From Nematostella vectensis (Eukaryota > Cnidaria > Anthozoa > Actiniaria > Edwardsiidae), in assembly GCF_932526225.1 (NCBI RefSeq), contig NC_064047.1:6385501-6449500 (forward strand): a stretch of 64,000 bases of DNA, in the 5' to 3' direction. The translations under genes and the position numbers were made by a program. Shown here one piece after another: positions 1 through 12,597 of this stretch. The first letter of the stretch is position 1; each line of letters opens with the position of its first letter. Below the pieces are notes generated by a model, which saw nothing but the letters and a program-made list of their open reading frames with translations, was not told where the DNA came from and did no database searches.

Positions 1-279
1 CCCTCCTCCTAGATCCGCTCCCCTCCCTCTTTTAAGCATAGGCGCATGTGTCATAGGAATAACATCAGTGCACCGCCCTTGGTGATATTAAAGGTTTTTG
101 ATGTTTTTGAGTAAATGTTGAGCGAAACATGTCCATGAGCTGGGAAATATCTCTGGACATCTTAGACGTAGGATAATGGCACGTAGGCGAGACAACTGGT
201 TACTGCTGACAGTTGATTTCAAACTTAACAGTTTGACATTAGTCGGCAATGACCACTATATCAAATACGCCTATTTTAC

Positions 280-519
280 CTGTCCAGGACTGGTCCGTGT
301 AACCGCCAAAGATGTAGCTGCTCTTTTTCACTATGGTGACGGTTGGTCCCTTGTTGTTACAGTAGCTGTGAAACGTGCTGGCCGCCCATCCATATGAACT
401 GGCTCTATAGCAAAGTCTCCAGGTACTAGAGGGACTCTGCTGCACTGGCCTTAGTTGGTTGTATAGCCAGTAGGTGTCGCCTCTACTTTCGGTTAAGATG
501 GATGAGAATGTAAGCCCTC
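280..519 (-). CDS. Second TLDc N-half exon
   Basis: A 240-bp exon, the same length and phase (1-1) as the TLDc N-half exon at 1935-2174. It runs from an acceptor ending TTGCAG to a donor GTAAAA. It encodes FSSIL, YWLYNQL, WRLCY, GPTVTIV and FGGYTDQSW, the same landmarks as the first copy but with a better preserved TLDc start. It is either the next exon of the upstream gene, giving tandem TLDc domains, or an exon of a second, neighbouring TLDc gene. The matching second half is not seen between 1 and 279, so it should lie to the left of the window. Confidence 0.7.
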
Positions 520-3500
520 CTGCAAGATGTCGAGAAATGGGTTTGTTTATTAGCCTAGATCATTGTATTTGAAGCGTCACAAGAGTATAAAATAATCAGG
601 GTTTTAGATATATAAGAAAATACACATAAAAGCAAAAAATTGCATCAAATGGATTGCACGAAAACTAGATTGTGGCTAGCGCTTTATACGTAATGGATTT
701 CGGGTCGGAGATATAATAAACTCATCTCAGATACATAAGAAAAATACATATAAAAGCAAAAAAAAAAAACATCAAATGGATTGCAAGAATCGTCAATGCA
801 AAAGCCTTTTTTTCAGTTGAAGGGTGTTTAGGGAGTCAATTCAAGGCCTTATAACGCCGCCACTGGGGACACGCCCCACCCCATATTCTTAAAACTTAAA
901 ACACCCCATATTCTTAAAACATATTCTTAAAACGTGGCTGTGCCCCCAATATTTCTCAATGTTTCTGTATCGTGTTCCCCTAATTATTCTAGCCATCTAC
1001 TAGTTCTGTCCTTACATAACCTTAAATAAGATAACCCCAATAAGAGCTAGCAGGCTATCGTGCAGTTGCTCATTTGTCAGTGTTTATGAGTAATTTTGTT
1101 ATTGTTTATTTTTAAATACCTTGGTCAAAGTTTGCATCGTAGAACACCTCGACCCAATCAGGCCGAAACCTTTGACTCCCCACCAGCGTGCCGCACGCTG
1201 TTCTATTGTAGCACCCTGGGGGCCGCTCGTACGAATAAGGACTGCTAAATGACCGGCTAGGGTTGTCGAGATCGATCCTCAAATCATGCCCTCCTCCAAA
1301 AGTGGGCCCGTAAGAGCTGTCGTCATAGATGGCATACTCGCAGGGGGAGGTTTTTAAAGGAAGCTTTGTTGGCTTGTATCCTTGTGGGCCGTATAATATG
1401 AACAGAAAGGAATCCCTTGAAGTCTTATATCTCTCCAAGCCTTAAACGGTAAAATGATAGTTTGTCGAAGGAGAAAATACTGTTGCAACAATAATACAAT
1501 GATTATAATAATGATAATGTTAGTGATGAAGATGATGATGGTGGAGATGGTGATAGCGGTAGTAATATCTTGAATATCGGTGCCTGTGAGTGTTGTCGTG
1601 CTTGATATTGATCATGCTGATGATTTTCGTGCTTGTGGTGGTGTGGATGAGGATAAATGATTATAATGGTGATGATGTTGACAATTGTGATGGATGATGG
1701 TTGCAATGATGATAATAGTTCATGGGCGGGTACAGGGGTGGTTAAGGAGTTGATTTGTCACCCCCACCCTTTCTTGGAAAATTTCTGAGAGCCTAAAAAA
1801 TCCTTCAATATTTGTAGTCTTCTTTTGATTATACCCCTGTTTAAGTAACTCCTCCTTTTAATCCATCTGTCTGAAATCTCAACAATGCCCAATCTGATAA
1901 AGATAAAAATAAGATCGGTATGAGTAACACTTACTCCCCCATGAAACATCCGTGTATCCACCGAATACAAAATCCCCGACGTACACAATGGTTACTGTGG
2001 GCCCTCTGCTGTTGCATCCACTGTGAAACATCCGGGCTGACCCTGCGTTATAGTAGCTTTGATAGCACGGTCTCCAGTTTGCCGAAGCGCTGACTTCTGT
2101 CTTCACAAGGAACCTATATAGATCTTCTAAGTAATGATCGTCAATCCACGTCAGATTAGAATAAGACTCCAGACCTTTAAGACACGAAAAGTAAAAAAAC
2201 AATTTAGCATTAGATAAAGTTAGGAGCAATGGATTGGGTAAACTTTCTCAGGGATTGGCTTTTAGATACTAGACTAGAATGGATTCTATCCCTGAGTGTA
2301 CACTGACAAACTCCGTTCCAGGCGAAATAAAAGCTGAATCCTCTTCTACCACGGGGAAAATAAATAAATAAAATAAAAGCATGATTATTGCACAATAGGA
2401 AAGAATTATCACCTTGGCATTTGAACGTACGACACGACTTGATCTCGTCACCCTCCCCCTGACAGTCAGCTCCGCCGTAACGAGGAGAGGGCCTGGTGCA
2501 GGTACGATTGCGTGACTTGACTCCGCCTCCGCAGGTCTCGTTACACGCGGTCCAGTTGGACCAGGAGGACCAGCCGCCGTTTACTGAGCGATTCAAATTA
2601 AGATGCGACATACTCAATAATATATATGCACACTACAGATGACGAATACGAAAATTAGATGCAACATAGTAACAACATTGTAAATGCAGAGCCGTATTAG
2701 GCCTCGACAAATTGAGGGGAGGGGAGGGCACGGTACAGAAACATCAAAAAAATTGTGGGGGCACAGCCACGCCCCTACTTGTTATTTCGTTATATATTTT
2801 TTAAATATTTCGGGAGAGGGGGGGGGGGGGGGGGGGCAATGCCCCCAGTACCCAACCCCCTGCTACAGCCCTGAAATGTAATAATAGTAATAAGGGGACC
2901 ATTGTGTAGTCTTTACAGTTGTTTTTACTCCAATATGATGACTGAAATTAATCGCTTTTGCTTTGACGCAAATCATAAAAATAAACTTTATACATTCAAA
3001 ACATCATGTTATTTTACTAATTACTGCACGAATGATATGAATGTGTACAATGATATGGAGTGGAGAACCAGCTGCTACCATACTTCATATTATGACCTAA
3101 TTATGCGAGCCTATTCGGGCATGAGCAAATAACTCACGAAATAGTAATAATTGCTACATATAAATTCTAAGAATTACAATTATCCTGCAAGGTAAGTGTA
3201 CTTTTTGTTCCTTTTTTAGAATATCAAAATGGAAACATAGGAAACACAGTATCGGACAGAACCCGGCAAAATAAGACGTTTCGTCACTCGTCACTTGTGC
3301 AAAAGAAAAAAAAAAACATTTGCGCAAAAACGGTAGCAGGAGATATGGGGTTGGTGTTGCGCTTCCTTACATTTTGTCGCAGTCGTTTTGCAAGGATGGT
3401 TGTTGCAGTTTCTCTCCTCTCGGTTATCTCCCCGGCACGCAGGCCGATCTAACCCACGGAAAGGATTCAAGCAGAACCTGGTTCGTGATTGGACACCACC

Positions 3501-6374
3501 AGAACACGTGACACTGCATGTAGTCCAGTTTGACCAGTTTGACCAGGTGTCGTAATCTGTAAGTTTACACACGATAAAAAATAGATAAAGGAAGAATCAA
3601 ATTAAACAAAGAGTTCTAAAATCTTACCCATTATATCTATTCAGTCTCAATCGCAAGACAGTTAATGGTTGGGGCCTTTTTAATATAATGGCCAATTTTT
3701 CGTTTTTGTCCTTTATTTTGAAACAAAATCCCTTGTATGCTTTATGTCCTATGAAGTTCAACGCGTTTCCTAACCTTTACTAACAATGCATACCTGAACA
3801 AGATGACGAATAGCACCATGTTTCTTCGTTGTCTTCACCCGAGCAGGTAGATGATTGACAGATGCGAACACGTGATTTGACGCCCCTCCCACAAGGCAGG
3901 GCAGAACAGGAAGACCATTTCGTCCATTCAGACCAACCTTGTCCTGAAATAAGTAAACGGAGCAAAACATGACTGTTATATTTGCCAATCACGGGTGTCA
4001 ATCTTAATCCCCTCTCTGAGGGGGAAGGGGAGAATTTGGTAACATACGTTTATCATACAGATGGTGGCAATCCAGTCTCTCCTCAACATGATATGGTGTT
4101 TTTCGATTTTTGCGCGATATCAAGCTAAAGCTCTTCACATGCACCTTGATGGTGGCTACAGAGGGAAATATGAACGCTAGGTTTTCCAAAATATTTCCTT
4201 GAAAGTTAAAAGATGGTAACTTAAGCATTTTAGCTCGGTACATTCTAAATTTTTGAGAAAAAAAAACAATGTTTAGATCGCGAACATTGGCTAGACAATC
4301 CAAGAACGTGAGTGACTGAACAAATCAGAACAAAGGCCAAAGGCGAACATATAGACCTAGGTTATAAGCGTAGTATAACTGATGTCGATATCCCCTTCAC
4401 TGCTATAGCAACAAACTAGAACCCAATTTTTTTTAAATCTCAAAGTCAAAATCCAGCTCGTGAGCAACACATTGCCACAGTGGGCGCAATAAAAACTCAT
4501 CTAAAACGTAACTACCACTTCCACTAGTTTGATGGAAGTGCACTTATTAAAACAAATGAATTTTCATGTGATTGTTGTTTGGTTTGTGGTCTAAAAATTG
4601 GGCTTTAAAATATCTAAATTTGACATTGGTAACCGCCTTCTCTAATTAGAAGACAGACGTACAGACTGACTACTTGTCTACTTGTGCGCCCTTTTCCAAA
4701 CTCAATATTTCTCGCAGAGAATTTCTAAATACTCGATAAGAAAAACTAACATGTTCGTCGTTTAAGTTTCTCAGAGCTGAAATGGTCGAGTGTCGTACAA
4801 AGAACGGTATGGTCGTAAGTCCTTGCTTGTGCCACTAAGGACCGTTTAGTAGAAGTGTTATTGCTTCTTTTCCGCGTAGTCCCGCTCACCAATTCCTGGG
4901 CATGCGCCTGTTTTCGCCGTGAACTGTGCTACGAAAAGCTTCGGATAGCTGAATAACAGATGCAAATCATTCATCTTAATAGAAGATAGAAGTGTTTATT
5001 TCAAGAATTAGCCTTTGGATCACATACGCGCACAAATATTCCAATCAAAATGACGTTTCAATTTTGTTTAATGGGTTTTCGAAAAAAAATTAAATGCCCC
5101 GCGTCATAAAGATGTTGTTGTCATGTCTCTTTGCGCAAGAATTCCCTTAATTTGTTTGTTCCAAGATTGAAAGAAAAACATTACTTTTTAATTGTTTTGA
5201 TACGCACTGATTTATTACATCTTTGTAGACAAAAATACACATGATTTTGCTACTTATTCGCGGTTGTCATCGCCACCTAAATTAGACAAACGTGTGTAAG
5301 TTAAGATATTTTTTTATCTAAAACACCTTTTTAGATCAGTGAAACACACCTCTTCCTCGTTGTAGTTGTTGTTTTGTGTGTGTGTTTGTTTTGCGTAGAA
5401 ATAAAATCATATACATGCACGAGTATGACTTTAAACACAGGAGCTCCCTAGAAACCCAAGGCTTACAGGTAAACCTCAGGCGCGTTCCCAAGCAGGATTG
5501 GCTGAGGGGGGTGGGGGGTGCGCAGTCGTAGGTATCATATGGAAAAAACTTAGTATTTGAAGATTCCTTAATAAGGAATGACCCAAAAGGCACCACGCGC
5601 ACCCCCCTGTGTACGCGCCTGAACTTCAGTAATTTCAAACGCCGTCACAGAGTGCTCTGGTATGGCAAAAGGCCCCGTGAAAACAGCGCCAACATCGGCC
5701 GACATTGCTAGCAAAGTCTCGCCTGACTGACCACAAAACAAAGGGAATAATGGCGTAATACCTTGCAGAAATTCCTAACATTGTGTGTAAACAGCGATAA
5801 CCTTGTTAAGCCAGCGACCGCCAGGATCCCACTTGCAGTGCTGGCAGCGTTTGCAGGGCGCTTTCTACAGGGCTGGGAGCTATGTGCTTCAGATCACTTT
5901 GTGTCGGCGCACGCATGATAGGATGGTACCCACAAAGGTAATGTGGCTGCACCAATGACTGAGCGGACGTCTGGATTTATTCTTACTTTGTTATACCTAT
6001 AGTTCATTACCTGATTTCATGGCTTGAATTTTATGCACGCCATAAAGAGTCGCACCGAGTCCAGACGAGCCGAGCAGAGCAGTCACGGCGACCACACCCA
6101 CCAGCACCAGCCCCAGGCGCACCCCACAGAGGCCACCACCACGCGACGGCTTGCCCCCATCCAGGGCGGGACGGATGGTGTCGTCACCCTGAACACCCGA
6201 GGGACCGGCACCCTCATCTTGAGTGCCCAAGTCAACAGCTACACTTGCGTCAGCACCGTGTTTGTCAGTAGGCTCTTCAGTCTGTTGATTGGGCGAGTCT
6301 GGTGAGTTCACGGGTGAGACTTTGGAGTTTTTTGCTCCTGGCTGGGATGTAGGTTTTGCACCGTCTTTACCCAT
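280..6374 (-). CDS. Type II membrane protein with three TSP1 repeats and TLDc domains (3' end outside window)
   Basis: Exons in transcript order: 6374-6011, 3943-3794, 3556-3371, 2583-2413, 2174-1935, 1440-1120, 519-280; all introns are GT-AG and phase 1. Exon 1 starts at the ATG at 6374 and encodes a Pro/Ser/Gly-rich cytoplasmic region of about 84 residues, then a hydrophobic segment (about residues 85-112). There is no signal peptide, so a type II topology is inferred. The next three exons (150, 186, 171 bp) each encode one TSP1 repeat, with WSEWTKW, WSNWSNW and WSSWSNW tryptophan motifs and spaced cysteines. Exons 5 and 6 together form a TLDc domain (PTVTIV, FGGYTD, then GPTFGGGHDL and WVEVF). 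Exon 7 repeats the first half of TLDc. An in-frame stop at 1112-1114 just past exon 6 could instead end the protein there. TSP1 repeats bind matrix or partner proteins; TLDc function outside the cell is unknown. Domain calls are strong; the exact 3' structure is not. Confidence 0.82.
1500..1725. repeat. Imperfect GAT/GGT trinucleotide tract
   Basis: About 220 bp rich in GATGATGATGGTGG-like triplets, in the intron between the two TLDc half exons (after exon 6 in genomic order, before exon 5). Open frames across it are low complexity and not believable as coding. Confidence 0.6.
2683..2876. repeat. Dispersed repeat with poly-G core, copy 1
   Basis: Starts near GCCGTATTAGGCCTCGA and contains CACAGCCACGCCCCTACT, a long G run (about 2818-2836) and CCCCCTGCTACAGCCCTG at the far end. 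A related copy lies at 49573-49735, with a diverged one in opposite orientation beside it. The copies share the GGCCTCGA start, the CCACGCCCCTACT block and the CCCCCTGCTAC end, so this is a small non-coding mobile family. Confidence 0.55.
5477..5621. mobile_element. MITE with CAGGCGCGT ends, copy 1
   Basis: About 145 bp bounded by CAGGCGCGTTCCCAAGCAGG and, at the other end, CCTGTGTACGCGCCTG, an imperfect terminal inverted repeat. It contains GGGGTGCGC next to one end, as do the copies near 38355 and 48304. There is no coding capacity. It lies in intron 1 of the TSP1-TLDc gene. Confidence 0.55.
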
Positions 6375-9300
6375 GCTTCAGTGTTGCCTTAGCGAATGTG
6401 TTTTTCTAGTAAACTTGCTGCTTCAGTAAGTTGTTGTTTAAGTAAAGTTTAACCTTCCACTGACACTGCTAGATGACGTCTGGCTCACAATTGATTTATC
6501 CACAATTTTAACCGGTAGTAGCAAAACAAAAGGTTAATACCTCTTTAATACTTATTTACTTTTGGATATCGGTGACAATGTAGGAATTCACGCCAAGAAA
6601 GTCGTGACGTTTTCATGATATGTATTTTGCGTTAAAAATGTTCCATGCGAAGGGGGATTGCGCTTAAAAGCTTTCGTGAAATTGAAAAAAAATATAGAAA
6701 AGCCTATAAATTTGAAGAGATAAAAATATATACAGAGTAACAAGTATTGCCATTGTTTTTGCTAAGACCGTACCATGCCATTCAGTAGCCAAAAACTTAC
6801 GGGATTCAAGCGTCGCAGTTTGCGTCTTTACCCCCTAGCCCGAACAGCTGGTTTGCAGGATAAAATTTTATTTTTCAGAATTCTTCATGAAAGCCTTTGA
6901 GACTTCATTTGAGAGCAGAGGCGTATTAGCCAGCTTATAAAGATACGGGTCAAATAATAGCAAAATCATAGATAAGGACCCGCGATCGATTTATGCCCCC
7001 CCCCCCCTTTTGTAGCGTGCGCCTGTCCTCGCACGTAAAGAAAGCGAGTATTTGCAATCGCTTATTGACTTAAATCGGGCAAAAACAAGGAAGAAAAATG
7101 GATCCTAAAAGATGCTGAGTTTTTTTCAGAATGAATTATATTGCCTTTGCCTGCCCATTCGTCAAATGCCGGAAATTACTCGAATAAGGGCTGTGGCGCA
7201 TATTATAATATTTTTTATATGGTAGGCGAGACGCTGTCTTATCTCTGTTTCATCTTTAGATGAAAACTGTATTTTTTACGTGCAGGGAGTTAAATCTCCC
7301 AGAAACGTAACAAAACAAGCTTTCAGTAATAAAATGTTGTGGCGGCTAGTACTGTCTGTTTCTGTTGCTTCCCTTCTGCCGTACAGTCCCCATTTTCATC
7401 GGATTCTCATAAGTCGTGCAGCATGTTAAGGCGAGGCGTTCAATTGAAGGAGGCGCATACTCGGGGAAAGTGCTTACTCGAGCAGTTTTGGTAAAAAAAA
7501 AAAAAAGAAAAGACAATGCCCTTCATGTGACATTTAAAAAAAAATCCAAGTTTTTAAAGTACATATTCGACCGCCTCATATGAGAAAAAAAAAGACACAG
7601 TAGAAGCTTCTTGTGAGCGACAACCCTTGGGAACTGAAAACTGTGGTCGTAAACTGAACTTCAAAACAAAACAAAAAATTCTGACTGTTGGTGGTTTAGA
7701 ATTGTGCTCGATTGCGAGAGTGGCCGCTAGGGCCTGGACTAAATGTACAGGGGATTTGAACCTTTGTAAGTCCAAGGGTTCACCCTATGTCTATGTCTAT
7801 GTGGCTTGAGACTGCTAACAAAAAATATTCAATATTGAAAAAATCGAAGCTGCAATGTAAATCCACACGTTATTTTCGGCTTTGACATGATTAACAAGCT
7901 TTGATCTATGCAATTCACGTGTTGTCATGGTGATAAAACTGCCTTTTTTCATATCTGGAACGCATTTTATTTGATTAAAGAAAGACATTGTGCTTCTAAG
8001 CAACGTATGCGTAATCAAAGAATGTTTTTACTCGATATGATATGCATATAGCCGACGCCGAAACTGGAGCAAGATAAAAGAGGTATCGATGGAATAAAAA
8101 ACCAGTAAACAAACTTACTTCAAGTTAAAATCTAAAGTGATTTATTCGAAAATGCTTATATTAAAAAGAAATATCATTAAAAATGTCATCAATAATTTGT
8201 AAATAGAGAATTATAAGCAGCACACCAAGGCTTAAGTGTAAAATTTGAGCAAAGTTTAAGCAAAAACAAAACGTTCTAGCGTCGAATCGTAGGATACACT
8301 TTAGCTTGATATGCAAACTAAGTTATGAGGTAATTTGCGACGCACATTCTGTCCCTTTATATTGTTTCCTTTGTTTATGTATAATAAAACTCTTGTTTCA
8401 AATTAGAAACTCACAAAGGTAAGAAATCACCAAAACAAATTGTATATCTTTGCGCATCACAAACTCGGATAAGAAATTTTAGTCGTAATGGAAAAATTTA
8501 TAAAATAAGAAAATATGTACACAAGTTTCTTACAAAAATTATATGCACTTATTTCATAAATTAGCAGCCCTATCCGTATCCCGGAACGTACACTATGTGT
8601 GTTTTTTATGAATATATCAAAAAGCAGTTGGAGAGTGTTTAAAAAAAAATTACAATCCCCTGTTCATAATAAAAGTTTTCTTGTATGCCACGACAATTGG
8701 TCAAACAAAATGTCATTATTCCACCACGGAACGAACAAGGCACCGGTCGGTGGACGATGTTTTATCAGGCCTTTCTAACCCGCGCACCTGTCAAGCGAAT
8801 TAATTACCGAACGCGGCCAATGATTGCCTATTGTAAATGACCCGCGCTGTAAGAGCCATGTGCTACCCACTGCATATATCTCAGGCCTCTCAGCTGGCTT
8901 CAAAGACGTGCTTCTGGTAAAGTTTATATTCGTGACGGGATTTTGAGAATCACAAGTTAATCCTTTGGGTAAGTGGTCTGTGTTTTCGTCTATTCAAAAC
9001 GTTAATATCGCTTATGTTTTTGCTTGCTTGAGACATTAACCAAAATTTGATGTTTCGTTGTTGTTTGGATTTCTGGTGTTTTTGAATTACCAACCTTGGT
9101 AGTCTTCCGTGATTTTGCTTTCTACGATTAAGCCTTGGAGTGTTAATCAACTCTTTTCTGTTGTGACTCAAAGGTCTTAATTTTAAGGAATCTTTTTCAC
9201 AAAATAACCCCACAAGCTTCCATGTATCTAATCAACAAAAGATAATAGAAAAAGTTCAATGTTGTCAAGCGAATTTCTATTAATTCGCACACTTTTAATT

Positions 9301-9639
9301 GCCAGTGGGGCTGTAGAGAGAGATAAATAGATTTCGCTAGAGTGAGTCTTGGATAATGTATTATGTATCTGCGTAGATCTAAATGCGTCGAAATATATTA
9401 TTTATAGATAGATCCTTTCCATCTGTCAATTTGAGTAGGGCTCAATGTGTTTGTACAGATTTCCGTTTTTTTCGATGTCTTGAGACTTGAAAAAAAATGA
9501 ATTAAAAGCTAAATTACCAAAACTTAATATACAAGGGAAATAAAGGCTTAATTTGGACGAGACTTATTACGAGGAAATATGCGAATTAACACAAAATCGT
9601 CCTGAATGAATTTTCCAAAAGTTCAACCTTTTTCGGGCC

Positions 9640-10065
9640 ACATTACGAGGAAGCCTTTTATGGCATCTTCCAATCGTATCAGAGTAGCGTAACTATCGTC
9701 GGCGATATTATGTAAATTACGATAACCTTGCCATATGACAAAGGCTCTTATAGCATCTACCAAGCGTAAGGTTCGTCGGCGATATTGTGTAAATTACCTT
9801 AACCTTGCCACATGACAAAGGCTCTTATAGCATCTACCAAGCGTAAGGATCGTCGGCGATATTGTGTAAATTACGATAGCCTTGCCACCATAATACGAGG
9901 AATGCTTTTATGAAATCTTTCAACCGTATCATAGGAGCGTAAGCATCTTCGGCGATATTATGTAAATAACGATAACCTTGCCACATGACAAAGGCTCTCA
10001 TAGCATCTACCAAGCGTAAGCATCTTCGGCGATATTATTTAAATAATGATAACCTTGCCACCATA
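9640..10065. repeat. Irregular tandem repeat, unit about 77-95 bp
   Basis: About five units share ACAAAGGCTCTTATAGCATC, CAAGCGTAAG, CGGCGATATT and TAACCTTGCCA. Spacing of the CGGCGATATT block varies (near 9700, 9777, 9855, 9950, 10028), so the units are diverged or of two related kinds. Not coding. Confidence 0.75.
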
Positions 10066-10732
10066 TGTTCTAGTCCTGTAATACAGCTGCCCTATATTAC
10101 CAACAAAACACAACTGCCCTACGTACCACACAAGTTAAGCGCTATTTATCACACTTCTGTCGGGTCCAGTGCGTGCAGGTATAGCCCGAGTATTAAGCTT
10201 TGAATTATTTACAGTTTCATCTCCGAATTTTGAAAAATCAATTGCCTAGCACTCAGGCTAGTGCAAAAAAAACTCCGCAATGCGCTTTATTAATTCCGTC
10301 CACAAACTAATAAACTAACGATATATTTAATGACCAATGCTATCGCATTTTTCACGATTCTTTTGGGTGCAATATGTTGATTTTTATACTCAACTTTGAA
10401 TATAACATCAAATGCTCGCAGTAGGATCAGTATAAATATGTTTTTTTTATTACATGGAGGTAGTTCCTTTTAGAAATGATATTTGTACGAATTCGTTTAT
10501 TCATCCAAACTCCGAAACTTGTTCTCCATATTTGTATATAAACATAGCTTTGGTAGCTTTTTTTATTATCTTCCATATTCTCACATCTCGCTTTGTTGAT
10601 TTTGTAACAGTATCAATGCCGCTAAAACACCTTCGAATAACGTTTCCATTGTGGATCTTATTGTATTTGCAAAAAATGTTAGAAAACAAAAATAATACAA
10701 ATATCGTAAACGGGCGGGCGTGAGTCTATAAA

Positions 10733-11763
10733 CACGAGGTTCCGCTATGAAAGGGAAAGCCCCTCACCCCCGGGCTCAAGAACAATCAGTTATCAATCAA
10801 TCATCAATGAGTCAACATGTCAGGACAATTGCTCTGAGCGCTCAATTCAAATTTTATATTATAAACCTTATTTAATGTCATTTCTAGACTTGTCCACCTA
10901 AAATGGTTCTGTTTATAGTAAAATAATGCTATACCAAGTTGTGTGCGCTCTGAAATACGAGAATTTTCATCACAGAGCGATAATAATTTATGCAGATGCC
11001 TTAGATTATGGATGGCGCAAAATTAAATATTTTGCACGAAAAACGTGAGTGGAGAGCAAATCAATAATTTATCAATCTCTTACTGCCTTGTTACCTGTGC
11101 AAAAATAGTTTTATTCCAGCCGACTGAGGCTCTGAGATAAGCAATTTTTAAAGAGACTTATAAGTTGGACTGCTAGCTTGTGGCATGCGCAGATGCGCGG
11201 CATTTCGTATTATTGAGGGAGCCATTTAAACACGGGGTTCTGCTATAAAAAGGGAAAGCTCCTTCCACCCCCGGGCTTTGCAATCATAATCAGAACACTG
11301 CAACGCTAGCAGTCACAAATCATAAGCCTCCTGTAAAATTGCTTTTCTCTGAGCCCCAGTCAGCTGGAATAAAACTTTTTTGCACAGGTATCAAAACAGT
11401 TGTGTGATCGATAAATTAGTGATTTGCTGTCCACTCAGGTTTTCAGTGCGAAATTTTAGATTTTGCGCTATCCATAACCTAGCGCACCTGCATAAATTAT
11501 TCTCGCGCTTTGATGAAAATGCTTGTATTGTAGAGCGCACACAGCGGTATAGGATTATTTTACGATAGACAGAAACATTTTTAGATGGACAACTCTAGGA
11601 ATGATATTTATTTTGGTTTAGAATATGAAATTGGAATTTAGCGCTCAGAGCAATTGTCCTGACATGTTGACTCATTGACGGCTGATTGAAAACTGATTGT
11701 TCTTGAGTTCCGTGGTTGGGAGGAGCTTTCCCTTTACGAAGTGCCGCGCATCTGCGCATGCCA
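10733..11763. mobile_element. Large foldback element with nested inverted copies
   Basis: The left part starts ACACGAGGTTCCGCTATG and continues with GGGAAAGCCCCTC and GTCAACATGTCAGGACAATT. The right part carries the reverse complement of the same blocks, ending in GGAGCTTTCCCTTTACGAAG. A second, internal copy of the terminus lies near 11226 (AACACGGGGTTCTGCTATAA). The inner GCATGCGCAGATGCGCGGCA block near 11192 is mirrored near 11740. This is a roughly 1 kb inverted duplication of a DNA transposon-like sequence with no transposase. A partial copy is at 25066-25308, and related termini bound the 2-kb element at 41721-43721. Confidence 0.7.
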
Positions 11764-12597
11764 CAGGTAACCCAAGCTCCGTATTTGTGCCTATTGATCT
11801 TACGGTAAACATTTTACGAAACACAAAAAAGTGAAAAAAAAATACTTGCTGAAAAGAAAAATGTAGTTTAGTATTGTGTTTATGTTCACGTTTTTCGTGT
11901 TCCCTGACCATATTAAAGCGTCCTTGGTGTTTTTGAAGAATTACGATTCAAACAATGTTCAGGACGGACAAATACGGAGCTTTGGGCTACTTGTGCGCAT
12001 GCTCGCCCTTTTTATCTAGCTCTCATTGCAGGTGTGCGCGAATGCTCACCACCCCACCCCCCCCCCCCAAAAAAAAAGGAATCTCCATCAAACAAGTATG
12101 TGTCTCACAGAAAAGGACATTATATGCTTACCGAGAAAAAGGTGCTTGCTTCTTGGGTTTCTCGATCTCGCGGTAGACGAAAAGGTTAACTGTTTAACTG
12201 ACTATTATTCTTTTTCGACAGGGCCGACCTCTTTGACAAATTTAATCTGGAATTTCTGAGGACTGGCTGGCCGCGCAAGACTGGGAAAGAGATAGTTACT
12301 TCAATACTTGTTCTTCAAAAGACGTGTTTCAAGATAGAGATTATATAAACCTGAGAAAAATACTTCCTTTTTAATCTCCTTGTCTGTCTGTCACAGACAA
12401 GTCAGCAAAAAAGCATGCTCACATATCTCCTCATTACTGCAGTTCGAAACCGCTGGCTACATTAATAATAAATCAGAATCTCTAAAAATTCAGCGCGTAT
12501 CAGGAGGCAAGACGGAATTCTAGCGTTAGGTGAAGCAGCATTGATCGTGCAGCTGCAAAGCATTGGTAAATATTACCCGGTGAAAGCTGTATTTGTC

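Larger units (their letters stand above)
6375..12597. other. Intergenic region, no gene seen
   Basis: About 6.2 kb between the 5' end of the minus-strand TSP1-TLDc gene and the first recognised exon of the plus-strand gene at 12598. It should hold the promoters or 5' UTR exons of both genes, but I see no clear core element. Short open frames here have no domain, no plausible splice context or fall in repeats. The region carries a tandem repeat at 9640-10065 and a large foldback element at 10733-11763; the rest is AT-rich sequence with homopolymer runs. Confidence 0.6.
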
